57,782 nt of DNA from NCBI RefSeq assembly GCF_013386825.1, contig NZ_JACARC010000008.1, positions 11,099 through 68,880 of the forward strand, written 5' to 3'. Below, one piece after another: positions 17,059 to 24,978 of the stretch (its first letter is position 1; each line of letters begins with the position of its first letter). Below the pieces are notes generated by a model. The model was not told where the DNA came from, ran no database searches, and saw only the letters and a list, made by a program, of their open reading frames with translations. Source of the DNA: Pseudomonas sp. IPO3778 (GTDB lineage Bacteria; Pseudomonadota; Gammaproteobacteria; Pseudomonadales; Pseudomonadaceae). The translations under genes were made by a program, and so were the position numbers.

Positions 17059-17991
17059 TCACCCAAGGTCCCACCACTCGCCGAGGCTCAGCAGCTGTTC
17101 TTCGGTGTGGGTGACCGAGGCTTCGGTGTTCTGGCTGGAGCTGGCCGACATCAACGCCACCAGGATTTCGCTGACCAACATGGCCGGGACGATGGTGTCG
17201 TAGAAGGACGGGGTCTGGTTTTTCACAATGATGGTTGCCGCCGCCAACCGCGCGGTGGGCGACGTGACGCTGTCGGTGATGGCGATGACGCGCACACCCT
17301 GCTGGTGCAGGTAATTGGTCAAGGTGATCAGGCGCCGGGAATAGCGCGGCAGGCTGCACACCAGTGCGACATCCTTCGGGCTGGTCTGGTTGATGATCGA
17401 CATCACGCCGCTCTCGCCGGCGCCTTCCACCAGGCGCACGTTCTTTGCGAAATACGAGGCCACGTGGGAGAACTGAAACGCCACGCCGAACGACGAGCGC
17501 ATGCCCAGACAATAGACCTGGCGGGCCCCCGCCAGCAGCGCCACCGCGCGGGAAATCGATTCGAGGTTGTCCTGGCTGCACATCAGCTGGATCTGTTCGA
17601 TGGCGTTGTTGGCCATGTCCTCAATCACCCGGTGCGCGCCGACGCGTTGCTTGAGTTCCACCAGGTCGTGGGCCCGGGAACCATAAGCACTGTTATGCCC
17701 GCGCAATGAATCGATGAACACTTCCCGCAGCTCGTCATAGCCGGCCATGCCCACGCGCTTGGCCAGGCGGGTCATGGTCGAAGGCGGCACATTGGCCAGG
17801 CGTGCCAGATCACGCATGGACATCACCGCGACTTCGTGCGGGTTATCCAGGATGAAACTGGCTGCCGCACGTTCCTGCCGGGGGAACGTATCGAACTGCT
17901 GTTTCAGGTGGGCGCAAAGACGGTCACGGTCCATCGGCATAACCACGAATGAAGGCGGAAGATGCAGGTGAATTTGCAACAGCTGTGCCAT
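17059..17991 (-). CDS. RpiR-family transcriptional regulator
   Basis: A 310-residue regulator with an N-terminal helix-turn-helix of the RpiR type (LARLANVPPSTMTRLAKRVG, about residues 62-81) and a C-terminal SIS domain (VYCLGMRSSFGVAFQFSHVA and later VIAITDSVTSPTARLA) that normally binds a phosphosugar. It lies 66 bases upstream of the binding-protein gene on the same strand, so it probably controls the transporter operon. The start is uncertain: neither the ATG at 17991 nor the one at 17940 has a good ribosome site. An SIS regulator for an amino-acid-type operon is slightly unexpected but common in Pseudomonas. Confidence 0.85.
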   Translation of the reverse strand: MAQLLQIHLHLPPSFVVMPMDRDRLCAHLKQQFDTFPRQERAAASFILDNPHEVAVMSMRDLARLANVPPSTMTRLAKRVGMAGYDELREVFIDSLRGHNSAYGSRAHDLVELKQRVGAHRVIEDMANNAIEQIQLMCSQDNLESISRAVALLAGARQVYCLGMRSSFGVAFQFSHVASYFAKNVRLVEGAGESGVMSIINQTSPKDVALVCSLPRYSRRLITLTNYLHQQGVRVIAITDSVTSPTARLAAATIIVKNQTPSFYDTIVPAMLVSEILVALMSASSSQNTEASVTHTEEQLLSLGEWWDLG

Positions 17992-18224
17992 AAAAAAATC
18001 GACTGATTCAAATGAACCAGTATTCGCCGGGCGTGTTTCGGCACAGATGGCACGGGCTCAGTCGGCTGCCACCCGAATTCGATTGGGCTGATTCATTCTT
18101 TGATTCGCTTGGATCAGCGGGCGGCGGATGGAGGGGCTGTGACGACCGTGCAATTGACGGCAGGTGCGGGGGTTTACGCGTTCAGATGGTGCGGCGCACC
18201 GGCGTGGTGCGGTGCGCCGGCGGG

Positions 18225-18413
18225 TTATTTGCCAGGGTTCCAAAGCACTGCCTGCGCCACCACCACGTATTCGCCGTTGAAGGTGGCCGCTGGCGAACCG
18301 TAAAGTTCGTAACCCAACGCAAGGGCTTCAGATACCCGGTGACAGAAGGACGCGTCGTCCTTGCCGGTGAGAATGCGATAGCGGGGCAAGCCTTCGGGAG
18401 GGGAGTTTTGCAT
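18225..18413 (-). CDS. DUF1737 domain protein
   Basis: A 62-residue protein, MQNSPPEGLPRYRILTG at the start and ALALGYELYGSPAATFNGE later, matching the short DUF1737 family of unknown function. The pattern R-Y-R-I-L-T-G, G-Y-x-L-x-G-x-P-x-x-x-x-x-G is characteristic. AGGT before the ATG at 18413 supports the start. It lies alone, between the RpiR gene and the duplicated 3' fragment of arr. Confidence 0.8.
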   Translation of the reverse strand: MQNSPPEGLPRYRILTGKDDASFCHRVSEALALGYELYGSPAATFNGEYVVVAQAVLWNPGK

Positions 18414-18435
18414 GGGAGTACCTGCTGGAAAGGTT

Positions 18436-18511
18436 TCAGTCGATGATGACATGAGTACCCCGCGCCTTCCTATGGGCGCGGTTGTCCTTCATCTGCTGCA
18501 GCCGTTCAGGC
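18436..18511 (-). pseudogene. Duplicated 3' fragment of the arr gene
   Basis: Read on the minus strand, this stretch encodes PERLQQMKDNRAHRKARGTH followed by VIID and a stop. About 18 of 24 residues match the C terminus of the Arr protein encoded at 19635-20051, in the same frame with the same stop. The rest of the gene is absent. It is therefore a remnant of a second arr copy or of a local duplication. Confidence 0.75.
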
Positions 18512-18539
18512 GACCTTACCGGGCGCTGCCGATGCCGGT

Positions 18540-19451
18540 CTAATTGCCTTGATAGACCGCTGGGCGCCCTTCAGCTTCGGCCTTGCGCCCTTCCTGAAAG
18601 TCCTTTGATTTATAGAGCGTGGCCCGTTGTGCATCCAACCCGGACAGCGCATCGGTTTGCACCGGGTCGATAACCCGATGGGCAGATACCAGCGTTGCCT
18701 TGATCCCTAAAGGTCCATTGGCGGCGATTTTGTTCGCCAGTTCGATCGCTTTGTCGAGGGCTGACTGTGGATCGGGAATCTCCTGGACCGTGCCCATGCG
18801 ATAGGCCTCACGGGCGGTCCAATGATCCCCCGTCAGCATGTAGCGCATTGCGTTGCCCCAACCGGCTTCTCGCACGAATCGTACGGTCGAGCCACCGCCC
18901 GGGAAACGGCCATGGGTATTTTCGTCCTGGCCGAAGTTGGTGTTGTTCGCTGCGACGCGGATGTCGGCGACCAGAAACAGCTCATGCGCCATATTCCACG
19001 TGTCGCCGTGGACCGCGACGATCAGCGGTTTGCTGAGGCCCGGCATTTTCTTGCCGAGGGGGTCAATCAGCCCGTCACCGAGGGTAGCTCCGCCGGAAGC
19101 GGCAACGGCCTTGAAGCCCTCAACGTCCAGGCCTTGGGAGAAGTTGTCGCCGTGTCCGAACAACACAGCGGCACGCAGGGACGGATCATGGTCGTAATCG
19201 TAATAGGCCTTGGCGAGGGCCAGGTACGCTTCCGGATCAAGCCGGTTCTGAATATAGGGCCGGTTGATACCAATCAATACAATCTGGCCGCGACGCTCGA
19301 CAGTGATCTTGTGGGCTGAACTTGTCGGAATATCGACCATGGTGACTTCGTTCGGGCGTGATGCGGTTTTGTCGTCAGATTGCGCAAGCACCGCCCCTGC
19401 GAACAGGGAAAGTGCTGAGAACAGGATGACCTTCCGGAATACTCTGTGCAT
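18540..19451 (-). CDS. Exported crotonase (enoyl-CoA hydratase/isomerase)-family protein
   Basis: A 303-residue protein with a clear signal peptide (MHRVFRKVILFSALSLFAGA, cleavage near VLAQSDD) followed by a crotonase fold: GQIVLIGINRPYIQNRLDPE, VLFGHGDNFSQGLDVEGF, VAVHGDTWNMAHELFLVADI and GRFPGGGSTVRF. Crotonases normally act on CoA thioesters in the cytosol, so periplasmic export is unusual. The second oxyanion-hole segment, usually rich in glycine, is here HGDTWNMAHEL, so the chemistry may have changed. The ATG at 19451 is preceded by AGAAGGA. It appears to be a single-gene unit. Confidence 0.8.
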   Translation of the reverse strand: MHRVFRKVILFSALSLFAGAVLAQSDDKTASRPNEVTMVDIPTSSAHKITVERRGQIVLIGINRPYIQNRLDPEAYLALAKAYYDYDHDPSLRAAVLFGHGDNFSQGLDVEGFKAVAASGGATLGDGLIDPLGKKMPGLSKPLIVAVHGDTWNMAHELFLVADIRVAANNTNFGQDENTHGRFPGGGSTVRFVREAGWGNAMRYMLTGDHWTAREAYRMGTVQEIPDPQSALDKAIELANKIAANGPLGIKATLVSAHRVIDPVQTDALSGLDAQRATLYKSKDFQEGRKAEAEGRPAVYQGN

Positions 19452-19634
19452 CGATATGTCCTTCTGTAAATCTGGCTGTGCGAACTGGTTGGCGTCGAAG
19501 CAGGCAGATTAAAGAAGGCGGTGAGCCACCTGTAGGCGGCAGCCTGGACTAACTTTTATTCTGGATTGGAATACGGGGCGCCCCACTGTTCTTGCCCCTA
19601 TACGCAAAAGGCGGTTGCCCGCCCTTCGGTTCCC

Positions 19635-20051
19635 TCAGTCGATGATCACATCGAGGCCCTGCGCCTTCATACGGGCGAGGTTGTCTTTCATCTGTTGCAA
19701 GCGCTCAGGCGAATGCCCTTCCCACTTCGTCACTTCGGCCACGACCCGCAACGGATCGGTGGAACGGTAAGACAGCGTGGGGTTGCCGGGAAACTTCTTA
19801 TCCGTCACGTTGGGGTCATCCATGATGGGGCCCGTGGGTTCCACGACATAAATCCGTTCCCGCTCACTGCCCAGCGCCAGCTCAGCCCCCCAGATGGCGG
19901 CATCCAGCGTCCCCGTGAAATACACCCAGGACAGCGGTGTACCGGCGGTGAAGTTGGACGGGTAGCCGACGCGGATCATCTCGCCCGGCTCCAGCTGGGC
20001 GCGGGTACCGTGAAAGTACTGACGGGTAAACATGCCAGCCGTGTTTGACAT
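19635..20051 (-). CDS. arr: NAD+-dependent rifampin ADP-ribosyltransferase
   Basis: Arr enzymes inactivate rifamycins by ADP-ribosylation. The 138-residue protein shows YFHGTRAQLEPGE, WVYFTGTLDAAIWGAELAL, YVVEPTGPIMDDPN and KKFPGNPTLSYRSTDPLRVV, all Arr signatures. The presumed catalytic triad H14, Y44 and D79 has the same spacing as H19, Y49 and D84 of the mycobacterial enzyme. The start ATG at 20051 follows GGAG; a longer frame lacks support. It is a chromosomal environmental homologue, with no integron features nearby. A GNAT gene is divergent from it. Confidence 0.9.
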   Translation of the reverse strand: MSNTAGMFTRQYFHGTRAQLEPGEMIRVGYPSNFTAGTPLSWVYFTGTLDAAIWGAELALGSERERIYVVEPTGPIMDDPNVTDKKFPGNPTLSYRSTDPLRVVAEVTKWEGHSPERLQQMKDNLARMKAQGLDVIID

Positions 20052-20140
20052 GGGTTCGCTGCTCCGTGGATAAAGGTGATGTTGAATGGGCACGTCGTTG
20101 CCCGAGTGACTCTTTTACCACGACACCCAAGGAAAACGTT

Positions 20141-20599
20141 GTGACGAACCTGACCCTGCGACGTGCCACTGTCGACGACTTGCCTTCCATTGTTTCGCTG
20201 CTGGCAAATGACGCCTTAGGTGCGACTCGAGAGGATAGTCGCCTTCCATTGCAGAGCGCCTACCTACGAGCGTTCGAGGCCATCGACGCAGACCCCAACC
20301 AGTTTCTGGTTGTCGCCGTGGCAGATGAAGAGGTGGTTGGCACACTGCAACTGTCTTTCATACCCAATATCTCTCACCTGGGCTCATGGAGAGCTCAAAT
20401 CGAGGCCGTACGCATGCACGAGCGCATGCGTGGAAGCGGATTGGGTCGGCGTCTCTTCGAATGGTCGTTTGAACAAGCACGCCGGCGCGACTGCGTGCTG
20501 ATCCAGCTGACCTGTGATCGTACCCGGCCGGATGCGCACCGGTTTTATGAGTCGTTGGGATTCTTGCCGAGCCATACCGGCTTCAAGATGAAACTGTGA
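20141..20599 (+). CDS. GNAT-family N-acetyltransferase
   Basis: A 152-residue acetyl-CoA-dependent transferase. The N terminus LTLRRATVDDLPSIVSLLAN and the acetyl-CoA-binding motif A, EAVRMHERMRGSGLGRRLFE, are clear, followed by motif B with RFYESLGF near the C terminus. The start is GTG at 20141, with AAGGA seven bases before it. The substrate is unknown. It is divergently transcribed from arr across an 89-base gap. Confidence 0.88.
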   Translation: MTNLTLRRATVDDLPSIVSLLANDALGATREDSRLPLQSAYLRAFEAIDADPNQFLVVAVADEEVVGTLQLSFIPNISHLGSWRAQIEAVRMHERMRGSGLGRRLFEWSFEQARRRDCVLIQLTCDRTRPDAHRFYESLGFLPSHTGFKMKL

Positions 20600-20677
20600 C
20601 CCCCCTACTCTGCCAGAGTGGCGCCCCCTGATCGCAATGGAAGCATCGACTGATGGAAGACGCTGGCAATCGCCTTT

Positions 20678-20971
20678 ATGGCGTTGATTGGCACTCAGGC
20701 CATTGCAGCCGAAAACAACAACCCGTTCCAGGGGGCACTGATGATCACCACCATCGTTCCGGCGGTGATTATCTCGGGGGCCACTGCGGCCACCTCAAGC
20801 ATTCCTGACCTTTTCAAGTCAGCCAAGCGCGATGCCTTGGCCTTCATCGGTTCTGACGGGGAGATCCGCGGTGCAGAGTTTGAGCAAGCCTCGCGGCACT
20901 ACCGATCGGCCTATGGCTCGCCGCTCATGTCTGACATGCAGCTCGCCCAGGTGATCGCAGCAACCGACTAG
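20678..20971 (+). CDS. DUF2388-family exported protein with damaged start
   Basis: The C-terminal part (AKRDALAFIGSDGEIRGAEF and later MSDMQLAQVIAAT) matches the small DUF2388 family, exported proteins of unknown function in Pseudomonas. The frame stays open upstream to a stop at 20651-20653 and reads WKTLAIAFMALIGTQAIAAE, a good signal peptide lacking its methionine. An ATG at 20653 with an upstream GGAAG is one base out of frame (ATGGAAGACG), so a single extra G after the start codon would explain the break. Starting at the internal ATG 20678 would leave a signal peptide of only about 11 residues, so the gene may be non-functional or misassembled here. Confidence 0.65.
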   Translation: MALIGTQAIAAENNNPFQGALMITTIVPAVIISGATAATSSIPDLFKSAKRDALAFIGSDGEIRGAEFEQASRHYRSAYGSPLMSDMQLAQVIAATD

Positions 20972-21019
20972 TCGAGCGCCTGGGGTCATCGAATAGAGAG
21001 CATCGCCGGCCTCTGTCGG

Positions 21020-21913
21020 TTAATTGCTCTCGTTTTCCAGCAACCGCTCAACATAGTCGACAAACGCGCGGGCCTTGGCGCTCGCCATGCGTCCGTTCGG
21101 GAAAATCGCCCATAGGTCCATTGGCGGCAACTCCCAATCTTGCAGCACCGCCACCACCTCGCCGCTCGCCAATTCAGGTCCGAAGACCCAGTGCGATGAG
21201 ACCGTCAGGCTGCGGTTTGACAATACCGTTGCGCGCACGCCTTCGGCAGCATTCACCCGAACCCGACCGTTCAGGGTAACGGGCTGCTCAGTGGTGCCTT
21301 TCTTGAATACCCATGAAGCCCCACCTTCGCCGATCACATAAATCACCGCCTCGTGATTGACCAGGTCTGCGGGCGACTCGGGTATGCCGTACCGTTCGAA
21401 ATAAGCCGGCGTCGCGACAACCCGTCGCTGGCACTTGGCGATCTTTCTGGCCGTGAAGCCCGAATCACTGAGGGTGCCCATCCGCAACGCGACATCGGTG
21501 CCTTCTTCAATGAGGTTCATTGACCGGTCATCGAGCCGCACATCCACATCAAGCAAAGGGTGCATGTCCAGGAAGCCACCCAAGTGGGGAAGAATGTACA
21601 GCCTGGCAAACGTCACCGTCGTAGAGACGCGCAAGGTTCCCGCCAACCCGGCCGCCGCTCCGCGCGTGGCGAGCTCGGCATTGTTTGAACTCTCGATGAT
21701 CTTTTTGGCGTGCTCAAAGAACAGAGCGCCCGCCTCGGTGGCCGACAACCCGCGCGTCGAGCGGCTGAGCAGGCGAACACCCAGGTGTTCTTCAAGCTGA
21801 GAGATGTGCTTTGAAACAGCAGGCTGCCCGACGCTCAAACGCCTGGCCGCTGCCGAAAAAGAACCTGTCTCCAACACAGAGACAAAGGTTTCCATCGCCG
21901 CCAGCCGATCCAT
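21020..21913 (-). CDS. LysR-family transcriptional regulator
   Basis: A 297-residue regulator with an N-terminal winged helix-turn-helix (METFVSVLETGSFSAAARRL then PAVSKHISQLEEHLGVRLLS) and a C-terminal LysR substrate-binding domain (TLRVSTTVTFARLYILPHLG, DVDVRLDDRSMNLIEEGTDV, ALRMGTL). This wording is typical of the CrgA/DmlR-like group. The ATG at 21913, MDRLAAM, is preceded by AGAGGAA. No divergent target gene of obvious function is adjacent; the nearest plus-strand gene encodes a small secreted protein. Confidence 0.9.
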   Translation of the reverse strand: MDRLAAMETFVSVLETGSFSAAARRLSVGQPAVSKHISQLEEHLGVRLLSRSTRGLSATEAGALFFEHAKKIIESSNNAELATRGAAAGLAGTLRVSTTVTFARLYILPHLGGFLDMHPLLDVDVRLDDRSMNLIEEGTDVALRMGTLSDSGFTARKIAKCQRRVVATPAYFERYGIPESPADLVNHEAVIYVIGEGGASWVFKKGTTEQPVTLNGRVRVNAAEGVRATVLSNRSLTVSSHWVFGPELASGEVVAVLQDWELPPMDLWAIFPNGRMASAKARAFVDYVERLLENESN

Positions 21914-22051
21914 ATTATTCCTCTTCGGAATGGTGCAAATGATTTCGATCAGTCTGCCGGTAATGGTGGGGGCGTGCAAAAAATTTCTGTTGGTTACCTG
22001 CTCGTCAAATTCATCATCTGGGCCTGTCACCAATGCCTGGCGAACACCTTT

Positions 22052-22082
22052 AAGCCTGCCCCCCGTCGCGGGCTTTTCTTTG
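22052..22082 (+). terminator. Terminator-like stem, near copy of the deoC terminator
   Basis: AAGCCTGC pairs with GCGGGCTT (one G-T pair) and is followed by TTTTCTTTG. The stem and its flanks on both sides closely match 10582-10630, although no plus-strand gene ends here. It lies in the upstream region of the LysR gene. Confidence 0.65.
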
Positions 22083-22175
22083 CCTGGGAATTGAGCGTGT
22101 GAGGCCAGTCCGAAAGTAGTGTCAATACGCCATAATTGGTAAAGTTCGCTCTCAACTCCAGGGGGAAGCCGGTAA

Positions 22176-22565
22176 GTGGACATCGAGAAGTGGAAAAAAA
22201 CTGCACGACTGATTGCAATCCTGTGTTGGGGTGTTTTTTTCAGTGCTATCGCACAGGCATCCAACGAGGAGGACATCCATTGTGCCGCCTACTACGAGGT
22301 GCTTTCGATATCTGGCAGCCAGCCAGATGTAAGCGAACAACAATCCTCGCTAGCCTCCTATGCCTTTGTGAGGCATATCGGAGATACGCCAGAAAACAGG
22401 CGTGTGATTTGGGAAAAAGTGGATGAGTTTCGAGCCGAAATATCAGGAGAAATGACCCCAGAGAAAATTGCGAAATTCAGAACAAAATATGACGCTCAAT
22501 GCCGTGAGTCGCTGAAGATAGTCTGGTGTGAAGCCTATAAAACTGCGGGCGCTTGTGTGTTGTAG
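22176..22565 (+). CDS. Hypothetical secreted protein
   Basis: A 129-residue protein with a likely signal peptide (about residues 10-29, ARLIAILCWGVFFSAIAQAS). The mature part is helical and carries cysteines at about 36, 111, 118 and 127, suggesting disulfides in the periplasm. The start is GTG with GGGGGAAG upstream. I do not recognise the family. Codon use is more AT-rich than in the neighbouring operons, which suggests an acquired gene. Confidence 0.55.
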   Translation: MDIEKWKKTARLIAILCWGVFFSAIAQASNEEDIHCAAYYEVLSISGSQPDVSEQQSSLASYAFVRHIGDTPENRRVIWEKVDEFRAEISGEMTPEKIAKFRTKYDAQCRESLKIVWCEAYKTAGACVL

Positions 22566-22893
22566 CGCTGGTCTTCTGGTTTCTGCGCTTTCGCGAACTG
22601 CTCACCGACAGGGAACCAGATGGAGGTCAGAGTGTTGACGAATACAGGTGACCCAACGAATGGAGAGAGTCATGAAAACGAAGCACTGGGGATGATGAGT
22701 TTGATCCGACTGCCTTTGACTGCGATTGGACTAATCAATGGTTGAAGAAGCAGGTGAAGGGCTGATCAGCAATTAGGGGCCCGGCGGACGCTTACGAAAG
22801 ACCGGCCAAACTGCCGGAGCTGGCCATAGAGCAGAATCGTTGTCATAGGTTGATAATTGTTAGCAAGTGCCGCCATATGCTTTTTCTCCGGGC
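22566..22893. other. Gene-poor stretch with a decayed small reading frame
   Basis: No intact gene is visible. A possible remnant starts at an ATG with GGAGAGAG before it near 22671 and encodes MKTKHWG; a one-base shift would continue it as DDEFDPTAFDCDWTNQWLKK. A 22-base segment at 22630-22651 recurs exactly at 25728-25749. Confidence 0.4.
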
Positions 22894-22922
22894 AATAAAA
22901 AGGCCCGCCGAAGCGAGCCTTA
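22894..22922 (-). terminator. Terminator of the lipoprotein gene
   Basis: On the minus strand AAGGCTCGC and GCGGGCCTT form a stem with a TTCG loop followed by TTTTATT, 18 bases after the stop of the lipoprotein gene. Confidence 0.8.
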
Positions 22923-22939
22923 AACAGTTTGGTGCGCCG

Positions 22940-23266
22940 CTACAGGCAGCCTTGCAGCGCGGTAAGCCTTTTATTGGCGATCCAGTTACCGACCACCACA
23001 TAGTATTTCGCCTCGGAGCCTGAGCCCTTAGGCTGGATATCAACGAAGTACTGGGAGCCCTCGGTGAACACCGTATATCCGGTGTCGCGCCCTGGCTGAA
23101 GGGTGGCCCCCGGCGTGCCGCCGAAGATTGGCTGGTTCTGCCATTCGTAATGAACGCATTTGGCCAGCGCGGCGTCGGACTTCTGCGAAGTCAGCACTCT
23201 GTACGGTCCTTCCTGGCGAGCCTTATTCATCGTCGGCGCCATGCACCCCGCCAGCGGAGCCAACAA
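22940..23266 (-). CDS. Putative lipoprotein, start codon unclear
   Basis: The frame encodes a lipobox LAGC, and upstream in-frame residues RRSSLIAVFTSLLAPLAGC look like a full lipoprotein signal peptide. The mature part has YRVLTSQKSDAALAKCVHYE and YFVDIQPKGSGSEAKYYVVV, reminiscent of small outer-membrane-anchored lipoproteins. No ATG, GTG or TTG lies upstream of the signal: the frame opens at a TAA near 23321 and offers only ATT, CTG or TTA codons. The TTG at 23266 would give a signal of seven residues. Either a rare start is used or the start has been lost. Confidence 0.55.
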   Translation of the reverse strand: MLAPLAGCMAPTMNKARQEGPYRVLTSQKSDAALAKCVHYEWQNQPIFGGTPGATLQPGRDTGYTVFTEGSQYFVDIQPKGSGSEAKYYVVVGNWIANKRLTALQGCL

Positions 23267-23307
23267 AGAGGTAAAGACCGCAATCAGGCTTGATCTTCGT
23301 AATAAAA

Positions 23308-23652
23308 TTAGAGCTGTCTTTTATTTCTTACCTTCACGCATAACGAAAACCACTTTTCTTTAAATTCGCTTACTGCGATTTTTTGGTCTTCTGCGGTACG
23401 GAATGCCGATGTGCTGTACGCATCTTTGGTGATCACTGCCCCTAGCTCAGCAAGGTCGGGTTCTCCTCCTGCGATGACCTTCATCATTTCGGCCATGGGC
23501 ATTTCGTCCTGACGATTCTTCATGATTGATCCGGCCATTTCAGAAAGAGTTTTACAGTAGCTGAGAGTCTCATCGGATGGCGTCGCCGCCAAAGCCACAT
23601 GAGTGGACAGTGTCAGCACAGCCAATGTCATCCCTGCCATCAAAATCCGCAT
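23308..23652 (-). CDS. Hypothetical secreted protein
   Basis: A 114-residue protein with a signal peptide (MRILMAGMTLAVLTLSTHVA, cleavage after about ALA). The mature part has two cysteines (YCKTL and LCVKV) that may form a disulfide. The helical body contains MAEMMKVIAGGEPDLAELG. The ATG at 23652 is preceded by GAGGAAA, which rules out the longer frame. I do not recognise the family. It lies just upstream of the lipoprotein gene on the same strand. Confidence 0.6.
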   Translation of the reverse strand: MRILMAGMTLAVLTLSTHVALAATPSDETLSYCKTLSEMAGSIMKNRQDEMPMAEMMKVIAGGEPDLAELGAVITKDAYSTSAFRTAEDQKIAVSEFKEKWFSLCVKVRNKRQL

Positions 23653-23837
23653 ATCGTTTCCTCTCCATTTTGGCGGGACTTTAGCATCTGGAAAAAGACG
23701 CACAAAGCCAAACGCCGACCGGGGTTCCAAGGCCATGCTGTGCTGAGGGCTCATTGGCTGAACGAACACCCAGGTTCTTGCAAAGCAACTCATCTGCCCC
23801 ATTAGACGGATCGTCTCGTATGGCACCTGGGAAGTAA

Positions 23838-24326
23838 CTATGTTGTGGGTTGTAGCCACCAATCATTTGGTAATTGCCTGATGACTGACAGGTTGGAGAT
23901 TACGACCCAGACGCAACCGCTCGATAGCACGCGAACGCGGTGATCGTTGTATTCAAAGATGTTGTTATCGTGCGCAACTCTCGCTTCCCCGAGTTCCTGT
24001 CTGAAAAGAGCGGAGTATTCCCATGCGAGCTGAGCGATCTTTCCGCGATCCTCTTGGTAGAGTATTTCGGTGAGGTCTTTCGGTTCACGTCCGATGAACA
24101 GCCGTATCTCCTCAATGAAATCACCGACGATAATGGCGTTTCCAGTCATATGCTTCTTCCCGGAAAAGCTGAAGTAGCCTTGCCGAGAGGCAACCTTACG
24201 AAGGCCAACCTTGGCCGCCGCGTCCTTGAACTCTCCGGCCCTCCAGAGTTCCGGGGACTGGATAATCTGGCTGTAGAGTTGCCAGATATCCTCTGGGGTT
24301 GGGACGTCCCGTCCAAAAATCTGCAT
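23838..24326 (-). CDS. Hypothetical protein
   Basis: A 162-residue soluble protein starting MQIFGRDVPTPEDIWQLYSQ, without a signal peptide or recognised motif. GAGGGAA precedes the ATG at 24326. Parts of it (EEIRLFIGREPKDLTEILYQ) look like an alpha/beta domain. Such short unlinked genes near an immunity gene can be immunity or cargo proteins, but nothing in the sequence shows this. Confidence 0.55.
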   Translation of the reverse strand: MQIFGRDVPTPEDIWQLYSQIIQSPELWRAGEFKDAAAKVGLRKVASRQGYFSFSGKKHMTGNAIIVGDFIEEIRLFIGREPKDLTEILYQEDRGKIAQLAWEYSALFRQELGEARVAHDNNIFEYNDHRVRVLSSGCVWVVISNLSVIRQLPNDWWLQPTT

Positions 24327-24395
24327 GTCGTTCCCTCTTTGGTTTGGCGGGACTGTAGCCCAGCCTAAGCTGCTGGACCAAACAGACCTAGCTGA

Positions 24396-24644
24396 TCAGC
24401 GCTGATCGATTTCAATCTTTTGTGTGGGATCCGGGCTGTATTTTTGGCGTTTCAATTGCGGATCATCCTTGACCAGGCAAAAGAAATAAATCTCTGCCTC
24501 ACCGCAGCCGCCGTGGAATGCGCACTCACTTGCCTGCATGTGATCAAGCAGGATTTCTCGGCCTTGGGATTCGCAGAATATGTTCGCTTCTTTGAGCGCC
24601 TGTGTTTCGGTGCCGTCGGTTTTGCTGAACTGCAGCATCGCCAT
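24396..24644 (-). CDS. Hypothetical small cysteine-containing protein
   Basis: An 82-residue protein, MAMLQFSKTDGTETQALKEA at the start. Cysteines occur in IFCESQGRE, ASECAFHGGCGEAE and FFCLVKDD, a spacing that could bind a metal or form disulfides. GAGGTT before the ATG at 24644 supports the start. The C terminus is basic and polar. The family is not recognised. Confidence 0.55.
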   Translation of the reverse strand: MAMLQFSKTDGTETQALKEANIFCESQGREILLDHMQASECAFHGGCGEAEIYFFCLVKDDPQLKRQKYSPDPTQKIEIDQR

Positions 24645-24698
24645 TCGAAACCTCGACTGAACAACTAACGCCACGACAGCCTGTCATTAACTGCCCGG

Positions 24699-24905
24699 TT
24701 ACCTGCGTGCCGAATCGCAGGCCGCATCGGGGTGTGAACTGAGTACCGCCAGCCAGTGCAAGAGCAAAGGCAGACAAAGGTCATGCAGTTCACACTCCGA
24801 TGCGGACGAGACCACGATCTCTGAAAGCCTCTGATACGCCAAATCCCTGGATTCAAATCCAGAGGAACCCGCTATTCTCAGTTTCCGGCGGCTTAATGCA
24901 GCCAC
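24699..24905 (-). CDS. Possible small protein, weak evidence
   Basis: The frame encodes 68 residues (FESRDLAYQRLSEIVVSSAS and a hydrophobic LHDLCLPLLLHWLAVLS) of plausible composition from a GTG start, but no ribosome site is visible before it. It may equally be chance. The remaining bases between 24645 and 24978 hold nothing else that I can see. Confidence 0.3.
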   Translation of the reverse strand: MAALSRRKLRIAGSSGFESRDLAYQRLSEIVVSSASECELHDLCLPLLLHWLAVLSSHPDAACDSARR

Positions 24906-24978
24906 GAGCAGTAATTTCAGGGGAAATTCGCTCGATACTAATCACATAGGCGGCAACGCCACTTTGGGAAGAGTGCAA

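Noticed and set aside
24544..24856. Minus-strand frames with many Cys and Arg around 24.6-24.9 kb
   Set aside because: They overlap the better-supported gene at 24396-24644 or each other and have no ribosome sites; only the frame at 24699-24905 is kept, at low confidence.
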